Shown here piece after piece: positions 9,827 to 23,216 of a stretch of 64,000 bases of DNA. Below the pieces are notes generated by a model, which searched no databases, had not been told where the DNA came from, and saw only the letters and a list, made by a program, of their open reading frames with translations. A program made the position numbers and the translations under genes. The first letter of the stretch is position 1; every line of letters begins with the position of its first letter. The stretch comes from Paramecium tetraurelia (taxonomy: Eukaryota > Ciliophora > Oligohymenophorea > Peniculida > Parameciidae): positions 372,001 to 436,000 of the forward strand of contig NW_001799066.1 of NCBI RefSeq assembly GCF_000165425.1, read 5' to 3'.

Positions 9827-11883
9827 ATGACAGATAAACTTTAGTCAATAGGTAACATGATTATAGATTTTAGCCAACAGAGAGGAACAACTTGTAAATA
9901 CTGATAATAGAGCTGAATTTTCACTTGGAAAATTTACACCTATTGAACTAGCTTGGGATAAACTTATAATAAATGCCACCATAAAAGTTGGGAAGGTAAT
10001 ACCTATTTATAAGTTAAGACTACCACCGAAAAATGCTTGCTTAATAATCTTTAAGGAGTGATGAAACCTGCTCACTTTACTGCTATTTTGGGTCCATCAG
10101 GATCAGGAAAGACTACTTTATTGAACTTTTTGTCAGGTCGTTTAATATCTGACAATCTAAAAATATCAGGAGAACTTTCTTTAAATGGAAAACGAATTAA
10201 TGACATTGATAAATTTAATGATTAAATGGCCTATGTCATGCAAGATGATATTTTACTAGCCACCTTCTCACCCAGAGGTATTACATTATATAATTGTATT
10301 AGAGGCATTTTATTTTTCAGCCAATATGAGATTGACAATCAGCGCAGAGGAAAAAGCATAAAGAGTAGAAGCTTTGATTAGAGAATTAGGAATAACAAAA
10401 TGTGCAGACACTAGAGTGGGAAATACATAAATTAGAGGCGTATCAGGAGGTGAAAGAAAGAGAGCAAGCATAGGAGTGGAATTATTAACAAATCCAAGTC
10501 TAATATTTCTAGATGAACCAACCACTGGCTTGGATTCATCAACTGCATTATAAGTGATTGATTTATTGAAGAAATTGGCCAAAAATGGTCGTACTATAGT
10601 TAGTACGATACATTAGCCTTCATCTGAAATTTTTAATAATTTTGATAGACTTATGCTATTGGTTAGAGGAAACATAATTTATCAAGGGGATGCAGAATAA
10701 GCCATTGATTACTTTGCTACTATGGGATACTAATGTCCTAATTTTTCTAATCCTTCAGATTACTTTATGAAATTGATGAATGAGGAAGGGCTACTAGTTG
10801 AAAAGATTCAAGCAGGAGAATCTGAAGATTTCGATGATGCTTAAATAAAGGCTGAATTTGAGTAAAGATTAGAAGGATTTATTGAAAACTACAAAAATTC
10901 AAATATGATTAAAGAATTGGATACACATGAAACAGCATTAATTAAAGAAAATGATGTTGGATTCCATATAGGATTTGTTTAATAATTTTTACTTATTTAT
11001 TAAAGATCATTTTTGAATGAAATTAGAAATCCAATGGATGTAAAATTGAAAATATTTTAATCTATTGTCAATGCTATTATGTTAATGCTCGTTTATTCAG
11101 ATGTATATTACATTATAAATTATTTAGTTGGGCAAATATAACGAAGGATTGTAAAATAGATTTGGTGCTTTGTTCTTTATTTGTACTGGTAATGCTTTTG
11201 GTGGAATCCAAGGAGCTTTACATACTTTTTCAATGGAAAGACCTCTGTTTTTAAGAGAAAGAATAAACAAAACCTATAGTGTTCATTCATTCTTTTGGGC
11301 AAGATCATTGGCTGAATTTCCATTCCAAATAATCTACCCTTCTCTTTGTGTTATAATAGTTTACTATGTAATAGGATTAAGTGATGAAAATGTAGGCAAA
11401 TTCTTTATGCTTATTCTCATCTAATTCTTAACATATTAATATGCAGTTTCATATGGATTGCTTTTATCAACCATTATTCCAAAGATTGAAGTGGCTACAG
11501 CACTAGTCCCTGCTTTGGTTATTCCATTTATGATTTTGGGAGGATTCTTCGTAAATTAAGATAATATTCCTTATATTTTCTACCCTTTCACCTACTTATC
11601 AATGTTCAAGTATGGATTTGAGGCAGCCGTTATTGTAAGATCTATTATTTAATTTTAGAATGAATTTGATAATATAAGTTACGAGTGCATGCCAGGTCAG
11701 CCATGTTAACCAGTAGAGATGTTATCAATTTCATTGACAAAATGGGAATGTTGCTATATCTTAATTGGATTAGCTATAGGGATTAGAATTTTCGCCTATC
11801 TGGCACTTCACTTAATATCAAGTCCTGAGAAACCAAAATTATAGCCTCCTGAAAGCATGCAAATAAATAATAAACCAAAATGA
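9827..11883 (+). CDS. ABCG-family (White-type) half transporter
   Basis: Four introns (9852-9873, 9996-10018, 10278-10302, 11103-11127) leave 654 codons, the usual length of an ABCG half transporter. The nucleotide-binding domain comes first: Walker [10 protein letters not shown], signature [12 protein letters not shown], Walker [17 protein letters not shown]-loop IHQPSSE. The membrane domain follows, with [15 protein letters not shown], then LREFxx-type [16 protein letters not shown], and about six hydrophobic helices, ending near residue 630. All ATPase motifs are intact. ABCG proteins dimerise to export lipids, sterols or drugs; the substrate cannot be told from sequence. Confidence 0.95.
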
Positions 11884-11917
11884 CTTTTAGTGTTTATATA
11901 ATTATTTATTTTTAAAT

Positions 11918-12600
11918 ATGATAAAAAAAAAGTAATTAGAAAGTTTTTTGCAATAAGTCCCTGACTTTGATGGAAAACCTAATTGGAACCTAGAATAACA
12001 TATGACTCCTCCTTCTTTTGCTAGCGAGATAATATAATTGATTCTTAATGAAGAGTCACTTGAAAATTTAGTATGTGCAGATTTTGGATGCGGAACAGGA
12101 ATGCTAACAGCTGGATTATTGTGTTGCAATGTAGCTCATGTTTTTGCTTATGAATTTGATGAAAATGTTGCTTAAGACACTTTATAAACTTTATAAGAGA
12201 TGCATGATGGAGCATTTGATTTGATTATAACAAATATTAAGCATCATAAATTTCCATCTCAAAAAGTTGACTTAATTTTAATGAATCCTCCATTTGGTAC
12301 AAAGGAAGCCAATATTGATACAGTATTTTTGTTATAAGCGTTCTAACATGCAAACGGTAATGTCTACTCAATACACAAATCTTCTACCAGGTAATATTTG
12401 GAGAAATTAGCAATAGAAAATAAAAGAACCTTTAAAGTACTTAAGGAATTTGAATTTCCATTACCTAAAAAATTTTCTAAATATCACAAAAAAGGTTTCA
12501 AGAATATTCTATTTTAGACCTTGCATTTACATAAGTAGATTTCATAAAGTTTGGCTATGTAAAGTAGTAAGAAGAGAAATAAGATATTTAATTAAATTGA
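11918..12600 (+). CDS. METTL5: METTL5-type RNA N6-adenine methyltransferase
   Basis: One 23-nt intron (12495-12517) gives 219 residues, close to human METTL5 (209). The SAM-binding motif is DFGCGTGMLTAG, the catalytic motif NPPFGTKEAN, and downstream VYSIHKSSTRQYLEK and KFSKYHKKD are the METTL5-specific C-terminal elements. The family methylates one adenosine of 18S rRNA with partner TRMT112. The NPPF motif and fold exclude protein methyltransferases. It starts 34 bp after the ABCG stop. Confidence 0.9.
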
Positions 12601-12792
12601 ATGGTTATATAGAAAAATCTGCTATTTTATTATAAATTTCTATTTTCTGATTTTGAACTAGATTGATTATGGGTAATATTCTTTACCGAATTTTATTTCT
12701 ATTTTCCTCTATAGATTAATTTAATTTTTGTTTTTATTAAGAAAAGATAAAAGGACGAATAACCCTGTATTGGTAAATTAAGTATCGATAAA

Positions 12793-13305
12793 ATGGATGA
12801 TTTAGAACAAGCCAACAATGAATAAATTCAAGATAGTTAGTTATTAATTTCTAATTATAAAATTTATTTGTTTTTGAAATATTAAAATCAAGTTTAGATG
12901 CTTTAAAATCTACAGATTATTTGCATTAATCCTATAAATAACTTCGATTGTTTTAATTATATAATTAAAATTTATTATGTAAACTTCAGTGACTTACTTT
13001 GAACTTTAGACTCTCATATTCTTGATCATTATTGGAATGATCTTGATTTCATTGAAATACTTTACAGATCCAAATCAAAAGGAATCAAAAGTATTTTTTG
13101 ATCAATTAATCAATAGTTAAAGCTTTGGAATCGAATGATTGTTAATTATGAAGGTATATAACTAAGCATTGATGAAGAATAACTTTTAAAATAAACTTTT
13201 AAGAACACTTTGAAAAATCGCAGAGTTGTAATCAATCCATCCATTCCAAGATAGATAAAAACTACAAAAAGGGTTAGCTTTTCTAATTTAGATGACTAAC
13301 TTTGA
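12793..13305 (+). CDS. Small single-pass membrane protein, unknown function
   Basis: Introns at 12979-13009 and 13091-13116 leave 152 codons. It starts MDDLEQANNEQIQDSQ. One strong membrane helix, TLIFLIIIGMILISLKYF, lies near the middle, followed by a basic hydrophilic tail (NRRVVINPSIPRQIKTTKRV). No family is recognised. The segment before the helix is low-complexity and may hide another small intron. Confidence 0.5.
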
Positions 13306-13417
13306 AATCTACCCTTTATTGATTTTTTTAATTTAGTATATTTACAATTATAGACATCATTGTTTTTATTTATTTTTAAATTAATAAGTCATATAAATTA
13401 TATTATCAATACTTCTT

Positions 13418-14952
13418 TCAGACGATATCTGCCATGAGTTCCTTGAAATTCCTATAAGTTAACTAATTATATTAATAATATTTTACATAGTCTTTTTGAT
13501 TTAATTCCATTAGAATTTCCATAAAGTATTCCTTTTCCAAAGAAAACTAAGTAGCCAAACTCTCGGCAGTAATAAAATTTTTTTTATTTTTCAATAATTT
13601 AAAGCTAGTATCCAAGACTTCTTCTTGAATCAGAGTCTTACGTTTGATGGCATAGAGTATGAATTCAGCAAAGGTGATTTTGCTATCTTTATCCATATCT
13701 ACTTTTTTAAATATATTCACACAAACTGATTTGGTTTTATCGTCATCTTATACAAAATCTGTGTATGAGGCCAAAAGTTCAGAGAGACTAAAAAATCCAT
13801 CATTATCAAGATCTAAAGATCTGAAGACAGAATAAATATCACGAAGCTTATCTGGAGGATAATTATTAATTATAAACTTCAAGATGTAAGCTTATAACAT
13901 ATTTAACTTTTTAGATTTTTATAATCTAAGCAAGGTTTCTCTAACTTGTTCTTCTCTCGATTAAACCTCTTATTTTAGTAACCATGGATGTTTTGTTATA
14001 TCCTTTAATTTAATTCTTTTTTTTGGATTTTTATCTAGTAATTATTACAATAATGAGATAGCCTCATTGGAGATTGATTATTCAAATTACATCTCTGAAA
14101 TTAAGATTTCTACTCTTAATTTATTAAATGATTTGGACTCATAAGGAGAAGTATGATAAAGTAATTAGTAAAGGATTATTCCCAAAGACCAAATATCTCT
14201 TTCTTCTGTATACTGTTGATTTTCAAAATATTCTGGAGGCAAATAATGTGATTCTTCAAAAGACGGTTTCTTTTTCATAAACAGGTGGAACAAATTATAT
14301 AATTTTATGTATTTATCTCCAAAAAGGGCAAATGAATCTATGGTTAGATGGCCATGAGTGAGTTATTAGTGATGGATATAGTCAATTGCTTCTACTATTT
14401 GGTTAAATACGAATGCAACATCTTGTTCAGTAATGAACATTTTTGAATTCAGAATTACTATCTCTTTGCTATTCTCCTCGGCCACATGATACTTTTATTG
14501 TTCTTCATATATTTCATATAATTGAATTAGATTAGGATGATGCTATTTAAAATTACGAATATAATTACAAGTTAATAATTGAGTAAGGAAGCAACATATT
14601 TTTCATCTGTAAGTTTGTATGATTTGATGATCCTAACTATTCCTGTATTGTTATGCTGGATGGTAGTAAATGGAAAATCTTTATCCTCTTTTCTCAACAA
14701 ACTATAATAAGTTGAGAAGTTAGTGCTTCTATAAACTAGTGTTTAATTTATATTTTGAAGACTTATTGATGTCAAACCTTACTCAACTACAGTCTAAGGG
14801 ATATTCTGAGTATTGCATCTTGTGTTTGGTCTTACAACTAATGGCTAAGTTGTCGACCTGTTTGGAGTTGTTGTCTAAGATTGTTTTTATTTTGCCTCTT
14901 GCAATTTGGCTTTCATTGTTTTTTTCATTTCTTATGAGGAACAAGAACCCAT
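13418..14952 (-). CDS. CDPK-like pseudokinase with EF hands
   Basis: One 26-nt intron (14543-14568) gives 502 residues. It starts MGSCSSQEM, a myristoyl/palmitoyl-type anchor as in many CDPKs. The kinase lobe is recognisable by HHPNLIQLYEIYEE, YLPPEYFE, ERDIWSLGIILYQLL and HPWLLKQE. The catalytic loop is HGHLTIDSF instead of HRDLKPEN, and where DFG is expected the sequence is KLYNLFH. So both the catalytic Asp and the Mg-binding Asp are gone. After the kinase come EF loops DLDNDGFFSLSE and DMDKDSKITFAE, both near-canonical. Domain order is that of CDPKs. Role, by inference: Ca2+-responsive, membrane-tethered scaffold. Confidence 0.85.
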
Positions 14953-14986
14953 CTTCTTACAATAATTTAATTTTTTTGGGTTAGAT

Positions 14987-15200
14987 TATGATAATGAGTT
15001 ATCAAACAAATAATTCACTGATCTGATAGATACGTACGTAATATATTGCAGATTATTATTTACTTAATTAAAGAACACATATTAATTAAATTCATTTTAG
15101 AAAAAAAATACATAAAAGTTAATTCAGACCAACTTTAAGAATATCTAGAACATGCAAAGATTGGTCAATCAACGCTAAATAATTTATAAGTATGTATATT
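14987..15200 (+). CDS. Possible small gene between divergent/convergent neighbours
   Basis: A + frame ends in a plausible helical segment (KVNSDQLQEYLEHAKIGQST, then LNNLQ) just before a GTATG that could open an intron. Upstream ATGs at 14987 and 14993 run into TGA within a few codons, so the 5' exon and introns are not resolved. It starts 35 bp from the pseudokinase start. Confidence 0.25.
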
Positions 15201-17032
15201 TATAATTTTATAAAGTAGGGAATAATCAATATTTATTTTATTGTTTATATTACAGGAAACCTAAATTATATATTAGTAATTACTTATTCCAGGTCTTAAG
15301 GATATTTTTTAAACATTTGTAATTTTTATTGGTAATTCATCTTTTACTTTTAAAAATTCAGTAAAGCTTGCAGTTCTTTATTTAAAGCTCTCATTCGATC
15401 TAATACTCTCAAGTATTCTGTTGGTCTATTCAGTACTTTGCTATATGGATATCGATTATTTTTAAAAAGAAGACGCCTATTATTAAGATAAACTAGATTT
15501 TTATAATAATTATTAGATCGATCGTTAATCAAATTGCGATTAATTTGAATACAGAGACTTTTAATTAAGCTCTTATTCGAAGGTTAATACTTATTACTTA
15601 CCTAAAAGTGAAGTTGGAGATTATACACATTCCTCTTGACTATTATTTACCTCTTGAAAAGTGATTAATTTAGTCTGGCATAGGGCTATGCTTTCTCTTT
15701 GACTTCCCATTATAGCGAAGTCACTGATATGGTTAAGCTCATTCATTTGAACAGACTTCTTTGTTTCTATTACAAAACTAGGTTCTCTACTTAATTTCCG
15801 AAGACTCTAAAAGTTTTGCATTAGTTGATCATATCTATTCGACTTATTTGAGAAAGCAGAAGGAGGTGGCACTTATTCAATCAGTTCTTACTATTGAACC
15901 AATTCTTACTCATCATTACTATATCTTTTTGCCGATGAAACCTTACCTTAACTATTATCTAATTAAACATATTTGACAGTTTCTTTCATAACCTGTTATT
16001 CACTAAATAATTCTGGTTCTACTTGCTTTGGGGATTTTATCAGAGACTCCAATTAAGAAGGACCAAAGGTTGTTCTACAATCATTTCCTTAGACCATCTC
16101 AAATTATAAATTAATGGGATTTTATTCCAAACTACTTTCAAAGGAGACATTAATTTTCTTATTTTAATTTGCTGACACTTCAACTGGAATAATTGATGAT
16201 AAGTTGCTTATTGTAAATTGTGATTTCCCATAAATATCCTCAATACTTTCATTCTGTTATTTTTTCATTTGATTATAAAAACTATTCAAATTTGTCTTGC
16301 TGTTTAAAACTGATACTTATTATTGTCTTAATGCTTCTTATTATTATTTTATAATTTCCAACTGCTACTATAAAATTTACGATTATTATTCTAGAAATTA
16401 TGATTTAATTTATGAGTTTTCCTCAGAATAGAAAATTTCTGGGTGTTTTATGCTCTTTTGGCTGGAATAGTCAAAATAAGGAACTTTTATCTAAGTTTCC
16501 TTATATTCTAATATATGCTTGATTTTTTGGTTTTATTTTTGGAGCATTTCCACAGGTTTAGGAGTATTGGATTGATACCTTTTAGTTACTTCTTATAAGT
16601 CTCTAAGAATATTTTATTTTAGATTATCAACCATATCCATAATTTAAGGGTCTTCAGGCTACTTAAATGCTGATTTATTTTGGCTTTTGGATGTCTGATT
16701 TTATTACACACATCTTAAAGGACTAACAGAACCTCTTCCTCTAGTATTAATTACAATTGGGCTCTTTTAAGCCATTGGTGTTTGTGATCTATTTTCTTAA
16801 TACAAATGTTTTTTGGATGGTTAATTTTCTTTGTTGTTTTTACAAGTGGAGTTATCGAAATAATTCCTAAGAGATTGTTATGAGTTGATTTCTCTGGTTG
16901 TATATATAATTTTCTCTTATTTATCAGTTTTCTCGCATTTTTATACCTCAGCTACTCTTTTGGTGGAGGGCTATATAGTGCTTTTTGTCCGACTAGCTTA
17001 AGTAACTAATTATGTTAACTATTAAATTGCAT
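15165..17032 (-). CDS. Gln/Ser-rich protein with coiled coil, unknown function
   Basis: Start MQFNSQHNQLLKL at 17032, then a 23-nt intron, then one open frame of over 550 codons. It is rich in Gln, Ser and Asn, with a short coiled coil (QQLEIIKQQQEALRQQQ) and Ser-Pro sites (SVSPLR, IKSPKQ) that could be kinase targets. No domain is recognised. The 3' end is uncertain: the frame passes TEFLKVKDELPIKI near 15320 and meets no TGA until about 15165, so a last intron or earlier end is possible. Confidence 0.55.
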
Positions 17033-17038
17033 TTATTT

Positions 17039-18203
17039 ATGGATTTCTAACAAGCTTTACAAAATTTTGACGATCGTTGGATAACATATAAATTTTTATT
17101 AATAAATTAATGAAACTAGTCCAATAAGAGTATTACTTCAGCAGACCCAAAATCAATAGTCTGTATTCACCTGATAGCAGATTTAAATCTATCTCTCATT
17201 ATTCTGATAAGTCTCTGGTTCAGAATATTGATACCCAAATCTAAATCAATTAAGTCATACAAAATATACAATACTTGAAGGGCAAGATAAATTATGAAAA
17301 GAGTTAATTGTAGCAGCTATCCTTTCTTAATAGCGATACTAATTTCTCATTTACATCTGTTCCTCTTAGCAAATTAGATCCAGAGTCTTATACTATGAAA
17401 TAAAAGATCGTATAACTTAAAGAGCAAGTATGAATGTAAAATATTAGTTAAAACAATTAGAGAACGAAGAGAAGCGAATTTAAATGATGAATTATTAGAG
17501 AATTGATCAAAATGAAGAATACGCCTTTAAAAATTATACTAGAATAATGATGATGAATAAATCTAAATAATAGCTCATTCAGCATAAAACTGGACTTATT
17601 AATTAGATCAAATAATTAAAACATGAAATTTATATAGACTAGATGGAGATTAATGTATAAGATCATCAAATTCTTGATTTAGAAACAAAAAATAAACAAT
17701 ATAAAATAAGATCATCCAAAGTTTCAGAATAGCTTAAGCAAATAAAAAAAAATCTCGCTAAGTATTAACAGTTTGATCTGAAAAAGTCTAGATAAATCAA
17801 AGATTTTATGAGTAAGTTAGGAGTAGGTGATTCTAAAGCAGACGATATGGATGAAGTACTTGAAAATTACAATAGAAAAATACTGAATAATCAAAAATCT
17901 ATTGATGAATTTCTATTAATAGCATAATAACGATCATATTATGCATTATCATAAATGTAAGATTTGGAATATCAAATCAAAAATTAAAAAGAAGTTAAAT
18001 CAGAAATCTTTTCATAAATTAGAGAATTAAAATTACTGATATCTAAATTCTCAAAAACTAGAAGTACCTCTTTAGAAAATAATTACAATAGAGATAATTT
18101 GAAAGAGGAAGAAAAAGTTGATTGGATTTTTAATAGTAGAGATTTAGATGAATTTCCATTAACTTAATCTAAAATCATAGATGATGTTGAATTCGATTAT
18201 TGA
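17039..18203 (+). CDS. Coiled-coil protein, unknown function
   Basis: ATG at 17039; introns at 17076-17119 (44 nt, long for this genome) and 17428-17447 (20 nt) leave 367 codons. The central 200 residues are a coiled coil (LKQLENEEKRIQMMNYQRID). The C-terminus is acidic, ending IIDDVEFDY. It may be a structural ciliary or cortical protein, which is inference from composition only. Its start codon is 6 bp from that of the minus-strand neighbour. Confidence 0.65.
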
Positions 18204-18737
18204 AAATTAATTATAATTAAAAAAAAACTACAAGTGTAAAAAAAGCCAATTTTTCTTTAATGCATATATTATAAGCTGATTAGAATAATTCTATTATTAT
18301 ATTTTGTTAGTAATAAAATTATACACTTCTTTTTCATTTTTTGAGGAATGAATTATTCATTTCAAAAAGCATTAAATCTATTTCAAATAATTTAAGATGT
18401 ATTTTAGTTTTTTCAATAAATTTAGTTTTTTCAATAAATTTAGTGTAAATTAGGTAAACTTATCTTTGTAATTCTTATTACTCCTATTATTAAATCAATT
18501 TTTAATCTTTAAATTTATTGACGAGTCAGGATAAAAAATCAAATCAAGTTATTGTGATCTTTGTTTAACCCAATATCAATTTTATTATTTCTATCATCCT
18601 TATATCTTAACTGATCTATTTCAAGAATCCCTTTAATTTATTATCACTAAAAATTTAAAGAAATTCCGATTCAAATTCATTATAAATATTTCTTTATATC
18701 TTTCAATTTAATCAATCATATTTATTTATTATTTTTA
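18204..18737. other. Intergenic region
   Basis: No gene seen on either strand. It contains an exact 18-bp tandem duplication at 18407-18442. Confidence 0.5.
18407..18442. repeat. Two-copy 18-bp tandem repeat
   Basis: The unit GTTTTTTCAATAAATTTA is present twice back to back without mismatch. It lies in the spacer upstream of the TAP42/IGBP1-like gene. No function is evident. Confidence 0.9.
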
Positions 18738-19806
18738 ATGAATAGTGGGGAAGAAATTCTTAAATAATTTGATACTTTGCTTAAATAAGTAGATAATTTT
18801 GAGGACTAAAGTCCTGATGATGAAAAATTGATGAACCTAATTGAGAAATTCTAATTAACTCAATAGGCAATTATTAAACTTTCACATTTTTTCTCCAAAT
18901 GAGGAATTCAATGAAATAAAAACAGAACATCTCAAATTTTTTTTTTGGCCATATTATGTTGGTTGGGCATTAACATAAGTGTAAAATGAAGATATTAGAT
19001 AATAGAATGTCGAAACCTCTAATTATTATGCGATGGAATTTTTAAAACTATTAAAACATTACGAAATCCTAAAAGGGAATCAATTAAAATAATTTAAATC
19101 CATGTTGGAAAATGATACTTTTTAAATTAATAGAGATTGTAAGATAGCCAACTAAAAAATGTTGAATAAAAAAATATAGGTATTTTTGGTAATAAAGACT
19201 TTAGAATTTATAAAAGTAGGATGATAATAAATTATCGAGAGAAATTATAAAATTGCAATTAAATTAAAAAATTATATCTTCACTTGATATATTGAATAAT
19301 AATTAATAGGAATTGGAGATACTAAATTTTAAATCACAATTGAAAAAAGATAAATAACTTCAATAGCAATATTAGGAGCAGTAAGAAAAGCCAATCCCAA
19401 AAATGAAAGTCTGGAATATTCAAGTAACAATTGATAATAACTATCTTTTAGAAACCCACTATGCAACCCTAATTCTTTGATCCACACTGTCAAAATTGCT
19501 AAACCGAAGCAGAGTTCAGGCAAAATCACGTTGCCGAAGTTTGGTAACCTAATGCAGCCAGACTTCCGAATATGACATTAGAAGAATTTGCTGATTCAGA
19601 GATGAAAGTAGTATTTTTAATAGATTCTAGTTTGCCAAAGATTAAGAAGTAAAAATGAAAAAAGCACAAGAAGAACAACTAAAATTAGAGTAGGATAAGG
19701 ATGATGATAAAGATTATTGGGCAGATTAGTAAACATCAAAAGATAGAAACTGGGATGATTGGAAAGATGACAATGAAAAGGAGCTGGTAATAAAATGGGT
19801 AGATGA
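18738..19806 (+). CDS. TAP42/IGBP1 (alpha4)-like PP2A-associated protein, with two one-base frame breaks
   Basis: The N-terminal helices match the family: IIKLSHF followed by SPNEEFNEIKTEHLKFF (family hallmark LSLFSxNE), then NYYAMEFLKLLKHYEI and INRDCKIANQKM. The C-terminal part has NMTLEEFADSEM and ends DRNWDDWKDDNEKGAGNKMG, the family's DDWKDD-x-GxGN tail. Three introns of 25, 28 and 23 nt. Two defects: at T6 18887-18892 one T too many leads to TGA at 18900, and at A4 19776-19779 one A too few puts the tail out of frame. They cancel in length, giving 330 residues if corrected. Family role: binds PP2A-type catalytic subunits (TOR signalling). Confidence 0.8.
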
Positions 19807-19817
19807 TATATAATACA

Positions 19818-20856
<1,039 letters not shown>

Positions 20857-20883
20857 AATATAAAGAACAAAAATTAATTATTA

Positions 20884-22479
20884 TCATTTTTATTAAGAGT
20901 TATTATTAACATTTTGTTATAATGCTTTCACTTACCAATGAATTAGATTATTAATTCTGCATCTCACTGTTAAAGGTTTTGGAGTCAATTGTTAAGCAGA
21001 ACTAGTTTAAGTCCTAAATGTTAAGCTAGTTTAAAGATTATTAAAATTATTAATTGTTTGCAGGTTTAATTTTGGAATATTTTTTTATGTTTTTTCTTTA
21101 TTAGAATTCTTTTCTAATTTGTAAATCATCAACTTTTTTAGATCATTTGCTTTTAATTTTGATTGCTGTTTATCTTTGCTTCTCTTTTATTCATAGGGAT
21201 TATTTGAGGATGAGATTGGATTTAAAACACTGTTAAAATTCGTTTGATTTTTGTAACAATCTAATTAGTTAGTTACTTTAATTGATCGATTAGAACAACT
21301 CTTTAGTAAGGAAGTTCTATTAATTTCTTTAAATGAATCTGCCTTATTAACTTTACTTAATATTTAATGCAATCCTTTGTTATTTTAGACACATTTATTC
21401 CTTTATGATTTTGGAGTGTTCTTTCCCATATCCTTGATTGATTTCATTATTTTAAGTTCTAGCTATTTCATTTCAGGTATTGAATTTTTGGTTTCTTTGG
21501 TTTAATCCACTTTATTTTCAAGTCTAGCTCTGCTTAATTTAGAATATTTATTAAACAATGAAATTAAGCTTTCCTTTTGAACATTATTTTCTTTAGTTCT
21601 CTCTTAAGATGTCTTAAGTACCTTACTGACGGAGTCTGTAGTAAATCTAGTTGATAAAGGAACTCTGATATCATTGCAACATTTACTTTAGGTCCTTGAT
21701 GATTGAGACAAAGCAAACTCGTCTAACTTTAGAGATTTTTTAAATAAAGGATTTTGCTTTTTAAATACTTGATACTTCTAAACATTTTTCTGATTGTTTA
21801 TTTATTGTGGATTGAAAGCTTTCAACATTTGAATAATCTCACTTTGCTAATCTTCTTGGATTTTCGAGATTTTACTAATTTCTTCTTAATTTAACTCTTC
21901 TTATTATTTTATATCTTGAAGAATGTTTTCAACATTGTTGTTAATAGTTGAATCATTACTGCTTTCGGATTACGGAGTTGTTTGGGTTTCAATTGGTTTA
22001 TCCCCCACTATACCTTTTGGAGGTCGATTTGGATTGTTTCGATTCTCATATTCAATCTATCTTTATATTTTGTAGTATTCAAGTTTTCGCTTTTTATCAT
22101 AATACAAATTCAATATTTGTATCAAATTCTTGTGAACAGTAAACCGAGGCAAATCGTTGTGATATTTGTAGAACTCTGTTAGTAATTTAATTTTAGCAAT
22201 ATATTCATTAATATAGTAATATCTCTTCATTCTTTCTCCTAATTCTTAAAATTGTGTATCATCCTTAATTTATCACTAATTGCTTACATAAAATTAAATA
22301 GTAGCAGGTGTTCTGTTCTTACCCAAAATATCATTGATTTCTCTTGTGAAGTAATAATTTTATGAGGCTGCATACTTATGATAAAGAGTATGGTTGATAA
22401 TGTTACTAGGAGCAGATTCTGATTGATAATTTCTAACATAGCCCAAGGTTTTTAATTAACATTTATGCTATTAATTCAT
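20884..22479 (-). CDS. Large protein of unknown function with conserved-looking N-terminus
   Basis: A 24-nt intron (22264-22287) gives 523 residues. The first ~160 residues look folded (YYFTREINDILGKNRTPATI, ERMKRYYYINEYIAKIKLL, HNDLPRFTVHKNLIQILN). The rest is Ser/Lys/Asn-rich and probably disordered, with a short coiled coil near residue 200. No family is recognised. The end is QQNVNNNSQQK before TGA at 20884-20886. Confidence 0.65.
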
Positions 22480-22497
22480 ATATAATTAAATAAGTAA

Positions 22498-22764
22498 ATG
22501 TCTGACGAATTAAATTCAAGTCTTGATTCCCTTGAATTGGATTTATACCACAAACCTAATCCTCGAATTAGAATGATCCTCAATTACCTCAGAGCCTAAA
22601 ATATCAAATTTTGCACAGACCCAAAGAAGAAAGAAGAAGACTACTATTTTAAAGGAGCTTCACCAGAGATCAATCCTGATCTTGATTTTGGAATGAGAAA
22701 AAATAGATTTTTAAAAAGAGGTCCCCAACGAAATGGTATCACTTTAGTTTCAAATACATCCTGA
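22498..22764 (+). CDS. Small hypothetical protein
   Basis: ATG at 22498, no intron needed, TGA at 22762-22764; 88 residues. It begins MSDELNSSLDSLELDLYHKP and is charged, without membrane segment or known motif. Its start is 18 bp from that of the divergent gene. A longer form spliced at a GTATC near 22735 cannot be excluded. Confidence 0.5.
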
Positions 22765-23216
22765 TTTACTATTATATATAATTTATTTTTTAGATTCAGT
22801 AAGCTTCTATATTGATATCTATTGGTCACTTAGATGTAGCATCATTCATGCTAGATCATTTATTTTCACTATGAACATTGAAATGAAGTTGCGATGAGCG
22901 AGATGTGTTTGATTTGAATCTTTGATTAATCAAATTTGATTTCGTTTTTAAAATGAAATTTGGGAGAGTATGATTTAATTATGAATTTCATAAAATATTG
23001 ACTTATATATCAAAATTTATTGTTAATATTAAAATTGTATAATAGTCAATTAACTTAAACTATTGCATGACATAAAAACTTGAACTCTTGAAATTTATAT
23101 TATAATGTTTATAATTTTATTATTCTAGACTATTTATTCATTGGGGCCAGCCAATTTTTTATGTGGATTGAGACTCTATTATGCCCAAGAATCATATTTC
23201 CTACTTGACTAATAGA
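22765..23216. other. Intergenic, no gene seen
   Basis: About 450 bp without a sustained frame. It probably contains the promoter of the gene at 23217. Confidence 0.4.

Noticed and set aside
9564-9830. Plus-strand ORF beginning MSPFIQFIFCLFVF
   Set aside because: It overlaps the ABCG start, contains intron-like A/T runs and ends only at the ABCG ATGA; probably chance.
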